A stretch of DNA of 22,814 bases from Bacillota bacterium (lineage in GTDB: Bacteria > Bacillota > Clostridia > Peptostreptococcales > Anaerovoracaceae): positions 1 through 22,814 of the forward strand of contig JAFYFK010000042.1 in NCBI GenBank assembly GCA_017543805.1. Direction: 5' to 3'. Shown one piece after another: positions 1 through 8,075 of the stretch; position 1 is the stretch's first letter; each line of letters opens with the position of its first letter. A model generated the notes under the pieces. The model did not search any database and was not told where the DNA came from. It saw nothing but the letters and a program-made list of their open reading frames with translations. Both the position numbers and the translations under genes were made by a program.

Positions 1-1
1 C

Positions 2-3000
2 GTTGTCGTACCCGTGACGATGTGCGCTTCGGTCACAAATGTCTCTTTCACCGAGCGGGATGCCTACGCGAGCGTGCAGCTTCCGCCTCCGCCCGTTGAC
101 GCCAGCGTCCCGGGCATACAGAGCATGACCGTCACATCTTCGGCTGAAGTCGCGATGGCGGGAGACAGGCTGCAGTTTACAGTCAAATTCGCCTGCGTGC
201 CCGGAGCGGATCAGGAAGGCAGGACACTGAGCTTCAGCAGCGACGGCAGCTGCTTTAACATAGACGGCGCGAGCCTGTCTCTGACTGACGCCGCGGGCAG
301 CCGCGTTTCAGGTTTTGAACTTGATACTGACCATATTGTCGTCCCGGAAAACGCGGGTATACTCACCGGATCGCTCATAGTTACCGGAAGGGCGGTCGGT
401 TCCGATTCAGCTTACGCCGCTCTGCTTACGATAGCGGGTACTTCGGAGAACAGCCGCGCGCTGCGCTTCAGGACGAGATGTTCCATACAGACGTTTAAGG
501 CGCAGATCCCGGATGTTATCCGCGACGGGCATGCCAGTCTGAACGGCCGCGGGACAGCCGGCGCCGTACTCACTGTAAAGGCTGTTTCCCAGACAGATCC
601 TTCGCGCAGTGCGACCGCCAACATAGAAGTCGGCCGCTACGGATACTGGACCGGAGACGTGACCTATCCTGTTGACGGCGCCAGGCCGGATACATTTACA
701 GTCACCATTAAGGACAGCGAAGGCAGACTTCTTGCCGAGGGCGAGACGGCCTATGAAGCTGACCAGGTGCTGCCGGAAAAGATAGTCATAACGACTTACA
801 TGAACGGCGCTAAGAATATAACCACCGGCTACCCCGGAAGCAAGAAGGACTTCGAGAGCCTTAACAACGCGGTACTGCAGTTCGGGCCGGACTATACGCA
901 TGTTCCGATCGAGGTGGAACTGACATTCAGCGACACTGATCCCGACGCCTACGGAATGACCGACGCGAGGAGGGTGCACGACCCTGAACTTGCGCTGAAG
1001 CTTCCGAATTACAATGACGGCGGAGGGCTCTGCTACGCCTTCTATCCGGTCGACACGCTGACCTATCATTACCATAATGACGATCTCGGTCTGGATATAC
1101 CCAACGCGGTCTACAGCACAAAGTGGCTGGCGAGCTTCCCTGCGTTCCACTTCGGCAAGTTTGCCATAAGCTACGAACTGTTCGACGGGGAAGGGGATAT
1201 TGATCTTCCGGCGCTCGACGACCATACGGACTTTTCGAAATATGTAATGAACTCCCTCGGGCTTACGAGCGCCGCGGCGCAGCAGTACAGAAACGCCCTT
1301 GTTGAGACGGGTAACTGGATCAACGGTTATGAGGGCGGAGAATATGCCCACACGGGTCACTATGAAGCCGAGGTGCTCTGGTCTGATCCGGGAATACAGA
1401 TCAAGGATCTCGACAGCAGCGTGGTCAAAGCCGGCGCGGATCCGGAAATGTATCTTCTGAAGCCGGTCGAAGACGTCTCTGCGGAGTTTACCGTGGACGC
1501 GTCAATGAGCTGGAAGGCACTGGACTCCGGGGAATATGAGGACGCTGTCGCGGAGCTTACCCGAAAGCAGCCGGGTTATTCACAAAGTTATTCCAGCGCA
1601 AACAGCTTCATTAAGTATATCGACCGCTCGGCGGAGTATTCGATCGTCTACAATAACAGCGCCGATCCGGAAAGCAGGGGGACTTTCGATCTTAAGATAT
1701 CGACAAGTTATACCGCGATAATAGATTCGGGCGTTCTCGGCGACGGCTCGCTGATGGATGACGGAGACTTCATTTCAAGAGGCTACATCATCAGCGAAAA
1801 CGTGGATTCGACCGTTCTGGGCCTTACCGCAGAGCATGCCGGCGGGGTCGTGGATGATGTCCTGGAGCTTAGGGAAGGCGCTTCGACCATCCTCAGCAAG
1901 ACTTACGCCAAGGTCGGCCTGAATGACCTTGCGGCGCAGGAAGCCAATATTGCCAAATGGAGTTCGAGACTGAGCACCGCGAGTACCGTCATAGGAGCAG
2001 CGACCAACGCTCTGTCCTTTGGAATGACTGTGCGCACGGAACTCACCGGCGAAAACAAGGCGATAATCGATCTCAACAGGATGGCTGCGGATTATAACAG
2101 GCGCATGCAGGACTATTGCGATAAGCTGCTCGCCAAGATAACCTGTTTCGACAGGAAAAACCATAACCAGAGGATCTCTTCAGAAATAGCGAACATCAAG
2201 GATGGGGCCCTGAACGAGATCGCGGCGATCCAGGCAAAATTCAAGGATATCTATGAAATGAACGGTTACATCGAGATCGCCGTTTCCGCGACGAGCTTCA
2301 TTCCATGTCCGCCGTCTGTTCCCGGCGCCGCCGCGGTGCTGCAGTTCCTCGAAAAAGAGGCCCGGGCGAGCAACGAGGCCTTCAACGCCTTCCTCCAGAT
2401 GAAGGAGATGGAGCAGGCCGCGCAGAAATACGAGAACAAGATGTACGAGGCCTTCAGGGGCTACGATCCTTCTCTCTGCGACCAGGTTCCTCCGATACAG
2501 CCTATTACGCGCGAGGTAAAAACGGTCGAGGTGGAGATCGAGCCGAAGAGGATACTCGACCCGTCAGGCGTGGTATATGAAGGAAGCCTGTCCTATCCGC
2601 TCGAGGGCGTTACCGTAACTATCGAGTATCTCGACAACGGTGAATGGAAGCAGTGGGATGAGGCTCCTCTCTACAACGACCAGAAACCGAGCTATACTAC
2701 GGACCAGACCGGCTTCTACCGCTGGGACGTTCCCGACGGCAGGTGGCGCGTCAAGTATTATAAGGAAGGTTATAACGGCGGAGAGCCGGTAGTTTCCGGC
2801 GAAATGGATGTTCCTCCGATCTGGCTGGATGTAAATCAGGAAATGAGCAGCGCTGAACCCGCGGAGGGAACAGCGGCTGCAGATTCCGGAGGCGTGACGC
2901 TTACTTTCAGCAAACCGGTCAGGGCCGAAGACATAACTTCGGGCAAGGTCGTTCTGCTGAATGGCGGAACACCGGTCGAAGCGCCTGTGATAACGCTGAG

Positions 3001-3715
3001 CGACCAGGACGGAGAACTCGTCAGGACCGTCTACATCGCCGCCGCGCTTGAGAAGGGCATGGCGTACAGCGTGCAGGTGACAGGCGTCCGCACATATGCG
3101 GGCACCGTGAGCAGCTTCACCGCGGATGTGGACTTAAGCGATCTGTCGACCGTGGCGAAGGTGACAGCCAATGTTTCCGACGGCAGCACCGTGGGGTACG
3201 GCAGCTATCTCGAACTCACCAGCCCGACCGCCGGTGCCGAGATCTGGTACACCACCAACGGCGTCTGCCCGAAGGACGACGCGGAGAACCGCGTGAAATA
3301 CGAAGGGCCGATACAGCTGACTGAAAGCGCGTATTATTTCCGCATAAGGGCTCTTAAAGACGGCGTCTGGTCCGCGGGCCTGCCGCTGCACATAACAGTC
3401 GTTCCGACTGACAAGCCGATAATGAGGTTCTCCGGAGTATCCTACGGAAGCAACAGCATCACGCTGGCAGCCGAGCTCGAGAATTACACAGGCAGCGATA
3501 TAAACGGCCGCGTGTGCACGGCAGTGTATTATAAAGGCCAGATGATCGCTTCAGAGCTGTCTTCCGCCGTCGTTGCCGACCAGGGATACAACAGGGTGAG
3601 CCAGACTGTCCGCTGGACTGAGAGCGTCAGCGACCGCCAGGATCTGTCGGTCAGAATATTCTTCATCGACGCGGCAACCTTCAAGCCGCTCTGTGAGGCA
3701 TCGACAGTCAAATAG
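2..3715 (+). CDS. Large multidomain extracellular (surface or secreted) protein, 5' end missing
   Basis: The reading frame is open to the left edge, giving 1,237 visible residues ending at TAG; the true start lies outside the window. An in-frame GTG at 14 has no visible ribosome binding site and is unlikely to be the start. Residue numbers count from base 2. Residues 1-615 are mostly beta-rich, low-complexity-poor sequence that I cannot assign. About 618-823 is predicted helical, with charged heptad-like stretches and glycine/alanine-rich hydrophobic runs near 655-680 and 755-785. About 850-930 resembles a carboxypeptidase-regulatory or Cna_B-like beta sandwich (GVTVTIEYL, then TDQTGFYRWDVPDGRWRV). 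About 939-1045 resembles an SbsA-type Big_5 domain (LTFSKPV). About 1052-1136 resembles a chitobiase C-terminal-type domain (EIWYTTNG). The last 100 residues end in a VRIFFIDAATFKPLCE motif, like the C-terminal modules of clostridial secreted proteins. There is no LPXTG, SLH repeat or C-terminal membrane anchor. Its role is unknown; adhesion or polymer binding is an inference. Confidence 0.7.
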   Translation, partial: VVVPVTMCASVTNVSFTERDAYASVQLPPPPVDASVPGIQSMTVTSSAEVAMAGDRLQFTVKFACVPGADQEGRTLSFSSDGSCFNIDGASLSLTDAAGSRVSGFELDTDHIVVPENAGILTGSLIVTGRAVGSDSAYAALLTIAGTSENSRALRFRTRCSIQTFKAQIPDVIRDGHASLNGRGTAGAVLTVKAVSQTDPSRSATANIEVGRYGYWTGDVTYPVDGARPDTFTVTIKDSEGRLLAEGETAYEADQVLPEKIVITTYMNGAKNITTGYPGSKKDFESLNNAVLQFGPDYTHVPIEVELTFSDTDPDAYGMTDARRVHDPELALKLPNYNDGGGLCYAFYPVDTLTYHYHNDDLGLDIPNAVYSTKWLASFPAFHFGKFAISYELFDGEGDIDLPALDDHTDFSKYVMNSLGLTSAAAQQYRNALVETGNWINGYEGGEYAHTGHYEAEVLWSDPGIQIKDLDSSVVKAGADPEMYLLKPVEDVSAEFTVDASMSWKALDSGEYEDAVAELTRKQPGYSQSYSSANSFIKYIDRSAEYSIVYNNSADPESRGTFDLKISTSYTAIIDSGVLGDGSLMDDGDFISRGYIISENVDSTVLGLTAEHAGGVVDDVLELREGASTILSKTYAKVGLNDLAAQEANIAKWSSRLSTASTVIGAATNALSFGMTVRTELTGENKAIIDLNRMAADYNRRMQDYCDKLLAKITCFDRKNHNQRISSEIANIKDGALNEIAAIQAKFKDIYEMNGYIEIAVSATSFIPCPPSVPGAAAVLQFLEKEARASNEAFNAFLQMKEMEQAAQKYENKMYEAFRGYDPSLCDQVPPIQPITREVKTVEVEIEPKRILDPSGVVYEGSLSYPLEGVTVTIEYLDNGEWKQWDEAPLYNDQKPSYTTDQTGFYRWDVPDGRWRVKYYKEGYNGGEPVVSGEMDVPPIWLDVNQEMSSAEPAEGTAAADSGGVTLTFSKPVRAEDITSGKVVLLNGGTPVEAPVITLSDQDGELVRTVYIAAALEKGMAYSVQVTGVRTYAGTVSSFTADVDLSDLSTVAKVTANVSDGSTVGYGSYLELTSPTAGAEIWYTTNGVCPKDDAENRVKYEGPIQLTESAYYFRIRALKDGVWSAGLPLHITVVPTDKPIMRFSGVSYGSNSITLAAELENYTGSDINGRVCTAVYYKGQMIASELSSAVVADQGYNRVSQTVRWTESVSDRQDLSVRIFFIDAATFKPLCEASTVK

Positions 3716-3747
3716 AATAAAAGACCGGTTTTTCCGAATAATACAGG

Positions 3748-3786
3748 CTCCGGGTTCGTCAAAATGTACGGACCCGGAGTTTTATT
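3748..3786 (+). terminator. Intrinsic terminator of the surface-protein gene
   Basis: A 12-bp stem pairs CTCCGGGTTCGT (3748-3759) with ACGGACCCGGAG (3768-3779), with one G-T wobble. The loop is 8 nt and TTTTATT follows. It lies 32 bases after the stop codon and separates the surface-protein gene from the transporter operon. Confidence 0.88.
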
Positions 3787-3840
3787 CATGAAAAACATCA
3801 ATATTCACTCAAATTTGCATAAAAATCTTTAATAATCCGC

Positions 3841-3869
3841 TTGACATCGAATAAATATGCATTTATAAT
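3841..3869 (+). promoter_or_regulatory. Perfect sigma-A-type promoter of the amino-acid transporter operon
   Basis: TTGACA at 3841-3846 and TATAAT at 3864-3869 match the vegetative consensus exactly and are separated by 17 bp. Transcription should start near 3876, giving a leader of about 66 nt before the binding-protein ATG at 3942. A small GGGAC/GTCCC hairpin (3892-3909) sits in that leader but has no T-tract. Confidence 0.88.
3848..3866 (+). promoter_or_regulatory. Possible operator: inverted repeat inside the promoter spacer
   Basis: ATAAAT (3851-3856) and ATTTAT (3861-3866) form a dyad around ATGC, lying between the -35 and -10 boxes and touching the -10. The segment CGAATAAATATGCATT (3848-3863) agrees at 13 of 16 positions, by hand comparison, with the Bacillus ARG-box consensus as I remember it. 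AT-rich spacers give such matches by chance, so an ArgR site is only a suggestion. Confidence 0.3.
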
Positions 3870-3926
3870 CCCTGCATACTTAAAAACGAAAGGGACAATG
3901 CCCCGTCCCGTAAAATGAAACATAGA

Positions 3927-3933
3927 GAAGGAG
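3927..3933 (+). promoter_or_regulatory. Ribosome binding site fixing the binding-protein start
   Basis: GAAGGAG lies 8 nt before the ATG at 3942 and downstream of another in-frame ATG at 3915, so it selects 3942. The peptide from 3942 begins with a clean lipoprotein signal; starting at 3915 would add nine charged residues ahead of it. Confidence 0.85.
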
Positions 3934-3941
3934 AGATCAAA

Positions 3942-4862
3942 ATGAAGAAGATTTTAGCACTCGCGCTCGCAGCCGTTATGGTATTCGCATTCGCAGCCTG
4001 CGGCAGCTCCAAGGACAGCGGCACCGCGGACAACCCCGCCGCAGCGTATGACAAATATGCCAAGGAATTCAAGACCGACGGCAAGAGCGGCACACTGACT
4101 GTAGCTCTTTCACCGGACTTTGCTCCCATGGAATTCTATGATATCGCCAAGCAGGGCGATGACGCCATCGTAGGCTTTGATGTACTGCTTGCAAAGTATC
4201 TGGCCCAGGAACTGGACATGACTCTTGCCCTTAAGCCCATGAGCTTCGACGCCTGCCAGGCAGCCGTACAGACCGGCAACGTGGATATCGCCATTTCCGG
4301 ATTCTCCTGGACAGTGGAACGCGCCGAAAACTACGAGCTTTCCGATTGGTATGTTGCAGGCGACAACGAAACGCAGCAGTCTATAATCTGCCTTAAGGAG
4401 AACGCAGGCAAGTTCACCAAGCCCGAAGATTTCAAGGGTTATAAGATCGGCTATCAGGGCGCTTCCCTCCAGCAGGTACTGGTAGGCGAGACCTTCGGCG
4501 ATATGCCCGATGTAGACACCAGTTATGTATTCGTAGATCTCGGCACTGCCGTTGAGGCGCTCAAGGCAAAGCAGGTCGACTTCCTCGCGGTAGCTCACGG
4601 CAACGGCGAATCCATCATGGCCAATGACAGCAACATCGACTTTACCGGCTTCGATTTCGAAGTAGATGATATTTATAAGAACAATGTCTGCCTGCTCCAG
4701 AAGGGCAACACCGAGCTTCTTGAAAAGGTCAACGCCGCTCTTGCCAAAGCCCTTTCCAATGACTATTACAGCGGATGGTATGACGCATCCAAGGTATATG
4801 CCGGAGTCTCTACCCTTGACGAACTGGGATTTGACGACGAGGGCAACAAGATCACCGAGTAA
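3942..4862 (+). CDS. Amino-acid ABC transporter substrate-binding lipoprotein (SBP_bac_3 family)
   Basis: This 306-residue protein is the extracytoplasmic receptor of an amino-acid-type ABC importer, tethered to the outer face of the membrane. The N-terminus has MKK, a hydrophobic core and a lipobox FAAC with the modified cysteine at residue 20; phenylalanine at -3 is less usual. The mature part starts with the family pattern GTLTVALSPDFAPMEF, followed by GFDVLLAKYLAQEL and the ligand-loop region DIAISGFSWTVERAENYELS, where an arginine commonly contacts the substrate carboxylate. The second lobe has YKIGYQGASLQQVL. Permease and ATPase genes follow at once. The length is slightly above the usual 250-280 residues. 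The exact amino acid bound cannot be read from sequence alone. Confidence 0.9.
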   Translation: MKKILALALAAVMVFAFAACGSSKDSGTADNPAAAYDKYAKEFKTDGKSGTLTVALSPDFAPMEFYDIAKQGDDAIVGFDVLLAKYLAQELDMTLALKPMSFDACQAAVQTGNVDIAISGFSWTVERAENYELSDWYVAGDNETQQSIICLKENAGKFTKPEDFKGYKIGYQGASLQQVLVGETFGDMPDVDTSYVFVDLGTAVEALKAKQVDFLAVAHGNGESIMANDSNIDFTGFDFEVDDIYKNNVCLLQKGNTELLEKVNAALAKALSNDYYSGWYDASKVYAGVSTLDELGFDDEGNKITE

Positions 4863-4896
4863 TTGTTCCTGAACGTTATCTGAAACGGAGGAACGC

Positions 4897-5583
4897 ATGA
4901 CTCTGGGTAGTTTTTTGACCAATATCATAAACATCATGGCGAAGTACTGGCAGGTCTTCCTGCTGCGGGGCATAGGCTACACGCTTCTGCTCAGCATCAT
5001 CGCCGTAGCAGGAGGCGCCTTTTTCGGCTCCATCTTCGCTCTGCTGAAGCGTTCGCGTATCGTAGTGTTTAAAGCCATCATCTCTGCGATCGTGTCAGTG
5101 GTGCGCGGCACTCCTATGCTGCTGCAGCTGTATATAGGCGTGTTCGTCTTCCCCATGATAATCCCCAAACTGGCATCGCTGCCATATATCTATTCCGTAA
5201 CCATCGTGCTCATAATCAATTCCAGCGCCTACGTCTCGGAGATCATCCGCTCCGGGATCGAGGCGGTGGATCCCGGGCAGATGGAGGCGGCCCGCTCTCT
5301 GGGACTCACCCAGCACACCGCGATGCTTTCCATCGTGCTGCCGCAGGCGATCAAAAACATCCTGCCGGCCCTGGGCAACGAATTTATCATGGTCGTGAAG
5401 GAGACATCGCTTGCCTCCACATTCTTCGTAGGCGAGCTGATGACCTCATACCTGCTTGTTAAAGGCAACACCTACCTTACTATGGAGTGTCTCTTTATCG
5501 TCGGCGTGCTCTATTTCGCCCTCACCTTTATTCTTTCTAAGGGCCTTGCGGCGTGGGAAAGGAGGATGAAGGCACATGCTTGA
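4897..5583 (+). CDS. Amino-acid ABC transporter permease (HisM/GlnP family)
   Basis: This 228-residue integral membrane protein forms the translocation pore of the importer, probably as a homodimer because only one permease gene is present. About five hydrophobic segments are visible, near residues 25-50, 57-90, 98-118, 170-190 and 193-216. The RGTPMLLQL stretch (70-78) is typical of polar amino-acid permeases. The cytoplasmic EAA coupling loop, which docks on the ATPase, runs from about 130 to 165 and begins EAARSLGL. The start is ATG at 4897, with CGGAGG five bases upstream, 34 nt after the binding-protein stop. The 3' end overlaps the ATPase gene by 8 bp, indicating translational coupling. 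Confidence 0.93.
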   Translation: MTLGSFLTNIINIMAKYWQVFLLRGIGYTLLLSIIAVAGGAFFGSIFALLKRSRIVVFKAIISAIVSVVRGTPMLLQLYIGVFVFPMIIPKLASLPYIYSVTIVLIINSSAYVSEIIRSGIEAVDPGQMEAARSLGLTQHTAMLSIVLPQAIKNILPALGNEFIMVVKETSLASTFFVGELMTSYLLVKGNTYLTMECLFIVGVLYFALTFILSKGLAAWERRMKAHA

Positions 5584-6538
5584 AGTCAACGGTATCTATA
5601 AAAATTTCGGCGATCTTCAGGTGCTCAAGGGCGTGCATCTAAACGTTGAGAAAGGCGAAGTCGTATCCATTATCGGTGTGTCCGGCTCCGGCAAGTCCAC
5701 ACTGCTCAGGTGCATGAACCTTCTGGAAGAGCCTACATTCGGCGAGGTATGGATGGAAGGACGCCTTATGACTCCGGTAGATCCCTACCTGCACGAAGAT
5801 GTGATCCGGGCCTCCAACACATTTAAGAAACTCGTCGCAGACGGTATGAACGATACTGATGCTATCCATAAGATCAAGGACGAGGACCTTTTAAAGGAGA
5901 AGCGTAAAGGCGCGGAAGGCGCGGAGTACGCTGCCCTGATGCAGAAAATATACGATGAAAACCACATCGACATAAATCTCGGCCGCCAGAAGATGGGGAT
6001 GGTCTTCCAGAACTTCAACCTCTTCAACAACAAGACCGTGAAGGAGAACATAACCCTCGCGCCTGTCAAGATAGGTAAGCAGCGCCTTAAGGCTGCTAAA
6101 AAGAGAGGGGAGAAGACCGTAAAAACACCGGCGGACATTGAGGCTGAGGCGAACGCGCGGGCAATGCAGCTGCTTGAGCGCATCGGTCTGCAGGACAAGG
6201 CCGACGTTTATCCTTCGACCCTTTCCGGAGGGCAGCGCCAGCGTGTTGCCATCATCCGGGCTCTGGCAATGGATCCCGACGTCATGCTCTTTGACGAACC
6301 GACCTCTGCTTTAGATCCGGAGATGGTCGGCGAAGTGCTTGATCTGATCAAGGATCTGGTAAGAAGCGGCATGACCTCCGTCATCGTTACACACGAGATG
6401 GGCTTTGCCAAAGAGGTCTCCGACAGGGTGATATTCATGCATGACGGAGTCATCGCTGAAGAAGGCACTCCCGACCAGGTATTTAACCACACTAAGAATC
6501 CTCGCTGCAAGGAATTCCTGAGCAAGGTGCTTTATTAA
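5576..6538 (+). CDS. Amino-acid ABC transporter ATP-binding protein with two insertions (GlnQ/HisP-like)
   Basis: This 320-residue protein is the cytoplasmic ATPase that powers the importer. All nucleotide-binding motifs are present: Walker A GVSGSGKST (34-42), Q-loop Q145 in GMVFQNFNLF, signature LSGGQ (216-220), Walker B VMLFDE (236-241) and the H-loop histidine H273. Relatives are usually about 240-250 residues. The extra length sits in two places: roughly 60 residues between beta-strand GEVWMEG and the Q-loop (about 67-130, charged and helix-prone), and roughly 17 residues after LAPVKIG (about 168-190, rich in Lys and Arg). Both insertions are in frame and the catalytic core is intact, so the protein should be active. 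AAAGGAGG ends 10 bases before the ATG, inside the permease gene. Confidence 0.93.
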   Translation: MLEVNGIYKNFGDLQVLKGVHLNVEKGEVVSIIGVSGSGKSTLLRCMNLLEEPTFGEVWMEGRLMTPVDPYLHEDVIRASNTFKKLVADGMNDTDAIHKIKDEDLLKEKRKGAEGAEYAALMQKIYDENHIDINLGRQKMGMVFQNFNLFNNKTVKENITLAPVKIGKQRLKAAKKRGEKTVKTPADIEAEANARAMQLLERIGLQDKADVYPSTLSGGQRQRVAIIRALAMDPDVMLFDEPTSALDPEMVGEVLDLIKDLVRSGMTSVIVTHEMGFAKEVSDRVIFMHDGVIAEEGTPDQVFNHTKNPRCKEFLSKVLY

Positions 6539-6548
6539 CGCCAGAACT

Positions 6549-7997
6549 ATGGATCATTCAAAAGACGCAATAAAATACATCGAAGAAAATTCGGATAAAT
6601 ACATCGATATATCCCATAAGATATGGGGATACGCAGAGCTTTCTTTAAAAGAATACAAGAGCGCGGCGCTGTATACAGAAGCGCTCAGGGCTGAAGGCTT
6701 TGATGTTTCGGAAAATCTGGGCGGGATACCGACCGCCTTTTCCGGAAGCTTCGGAAGCGGAAAGCCTGTCATAGGCGTCCTTGCCGAGTTTGACGCGCTC
6801 TCGGGCCTGTCCCAGAAGGCCGGGCTCACCTGCAGGGAGCCTCTCGACGGGCAGAGCGCGACTGACAGCGGCCACGGCTGCGGTCACAATATGCTCGGAG
6901 CCGCGTCCTTCGGCGCGGCCTGCGCCATCAAAAATTATCTGAAACAAAGCGGTCACTCCGGAACTGTGATCTTCTATGGATGCCCCGGCGAGGAGGGTGG
7001 GGCAGCAAAAGCCTTCCTCGCCCGCGAGGGCGTCTGGAAATCGCTTGACGCGGCCATAACCTGGCATCCCGGCGATACCAACGAGGTCACTACCGGAACC
7101 TGCAATTCGTGCATACAGGTGCTGTACAAGTTCCACGGGGTAGCCGCGCACGCTGCCGGAAACCCGGAAATGGGCCGTTCCGCGCTGGACGCCGTAGAGC
7201 TCATGAACACCGGCGTGCAGTACCTGCGCGAACACATGAAGAGCGACTGCCGCATACACTACGCCATAACCAACGCGGGCGGAGCTTCTCCCAACGTGGT
7301 GCAGCCGGAGGCTCACGTTCTTTACATGGTTCGTTCCGTGGCTGTAGAGGATTCAGTAGCCCTGCAGGCCAGGGTCGACAAGATCGCCGAAGGCGCTGCC
7401 CTGATGACGGAGACGACTTACGAAAGGATCTTTGTCGACGGGACCGCGAACACAGTTCCCAACAGCGTCCTGGAGAAGCTGATGTACGAAAAGCTTCTTG
7501 AGGTGGGCGTCCCTGAATACACGGAAGAGGAATACGCTTTCGCGGAAGCTCTCAAAAAGACCTATCCGTCAAACGGGCTGCTCCCCGGGCTCGGAGCCCA
7601 GAAGGACGCGGAGATAGCGAGACAGGTCAGCGAAATGTCCGACAACGGAAACAAAGCTCTTAACGATTTTGTGCTTCCGTTCTACCACGGCGACGATTTC
7701 TCTCCCGGTTCGACCGACGTCGGCGATGTCAGCTGGCTTACGCCTACAGTGCAGTTCAATACCGCCTGCGAGCCGTCATGGGTTCCGGGGCATTCCTGGC
7801 AGATCGTCTCCTGCGGAGCTTCGTCCATAGGTGACAAGGGCATGCTTTATGCCGCGAGGGTGCTTGCGCTTGCCGGCATTGATCTCTTCGAAAAACCTGA
7901 GATCCTGGAAGCCGCGAAAGCAGAATTCAGGGTCAAGGCCGCAAAAGGCTACACCTGCCCGATCCCTCCGGACGCGGTCCCCTATGTTATAGAATAA
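6549..7997 (+). CDS. M20-family metal-dependent amidohydrolase, AbgB-like
   Basis: This 482-residue enzyme is predicted to hydrolyse an amide bond in a small conjugate, such as an N-acyl or aryl amino acid or a dipeptide, in the cytoplasm. GHGCGHN gives putative metal ligands C111 and H113. PGEEGG supplies the catalytic and metal-binding glutamates E148 and E149. H173 in TWHPGD and H415 in VPGHSW complete the M20D-type set. The dimerisation-lid region includes FHGVAAHAAGNPEMGRSALD (195-214). Length and motif order match the p-aminobenzoyl-glutamate hydrolase B subunit family; no A-subunit partner is visible here. It begins 10 nt after the ATPase stop with no clear Shine-Dalgarno sequence of its own, so translation may depend on coupling. 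The substrate is unproven; sharing an operon with an amino-acid importer suggests it acts on what that importer delivers. Confidence 0.88.
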   Translation: MDHSKDAIKYIEENSDKYIDISHKIWGYAELSLKEYKSAALYTEALRAEGFDVSENLGGIPTAFSGSFGSGKPVIGVLAEFDALSGLSQKAGLTCREPLDGQSATDSGHGCGHNMLGAASFGAACAIKNYLKQSGHSGTVIFYGCPGEEGGAAKAFLAREGVWKSLDAAITWHPGDTNEVTTGTCNSCIQVLYKFHGVAAHAAGNPEMGRSALDAVELMNTGVQYLREHMKSDCRIHYAITNAGGASPNVVQPEAHVLYMVRSVAVEDSVALQARVDKIAEGAALMTETTYERIFVDGTANTVPNSVLEKLMYEKLLEVGVPEYTEEEYAFAEALKKTYPSNGLLPGLGAQKDAEIARQVSEMSDNGNKALNDFVLPFYHGDDFSPGSTDVGDVSWLTPTVQFNTACEPSWVPGHSWQIVSCGASSIGDKGMLYAARVLALAGIDLFEKPEILEAAKAEFRVKAAKGYTCPIPPDAVPYVIE

Positions 7998-8018
7998 GAT
8001 TGCTTCATAAACCTCACT

Positions 8019-8075
8019 GCCCTGTGCGAAAAATTGTCAGAATGATAAATTTTTCGTTGACAGGGCCTTTTTCTT
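8019..8075 (+). terminator. Intrinsic terminator of the transporter-hydrolase operon
   Basis: The outer stem GCCCTGT (8019-8025) pairs perfectly with ACAGGGC (8060-8066). An inner stem, GCGAAAAATT (8026-8035) with AATTTTTCGT (8048-8057), stacks on it after a 2-nt bulge. The loop is 12 nt. The tract CTTTTTCTT follows. It starts 21 bases after the hydrolase stop. Confidence 0.9.

Noticed and set aside
407..1360. A 317-codon minus-strand frame opposite the surface-protein gene
   Set aside because: No binding site or signal peptide is visible and its peptide resembles no family; the sense frame is continuous with recognisable domains downstream.
3892..3909. GGGAC/GTCCC hairpin in the transporter operon leader, considered as a riboswitch or attenuator
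   Set aside because: It has only five base pairs, no T-tract and no conserved aptamer core; a leader of about 66 nt is too short for the amino-acid riboswitches I know.
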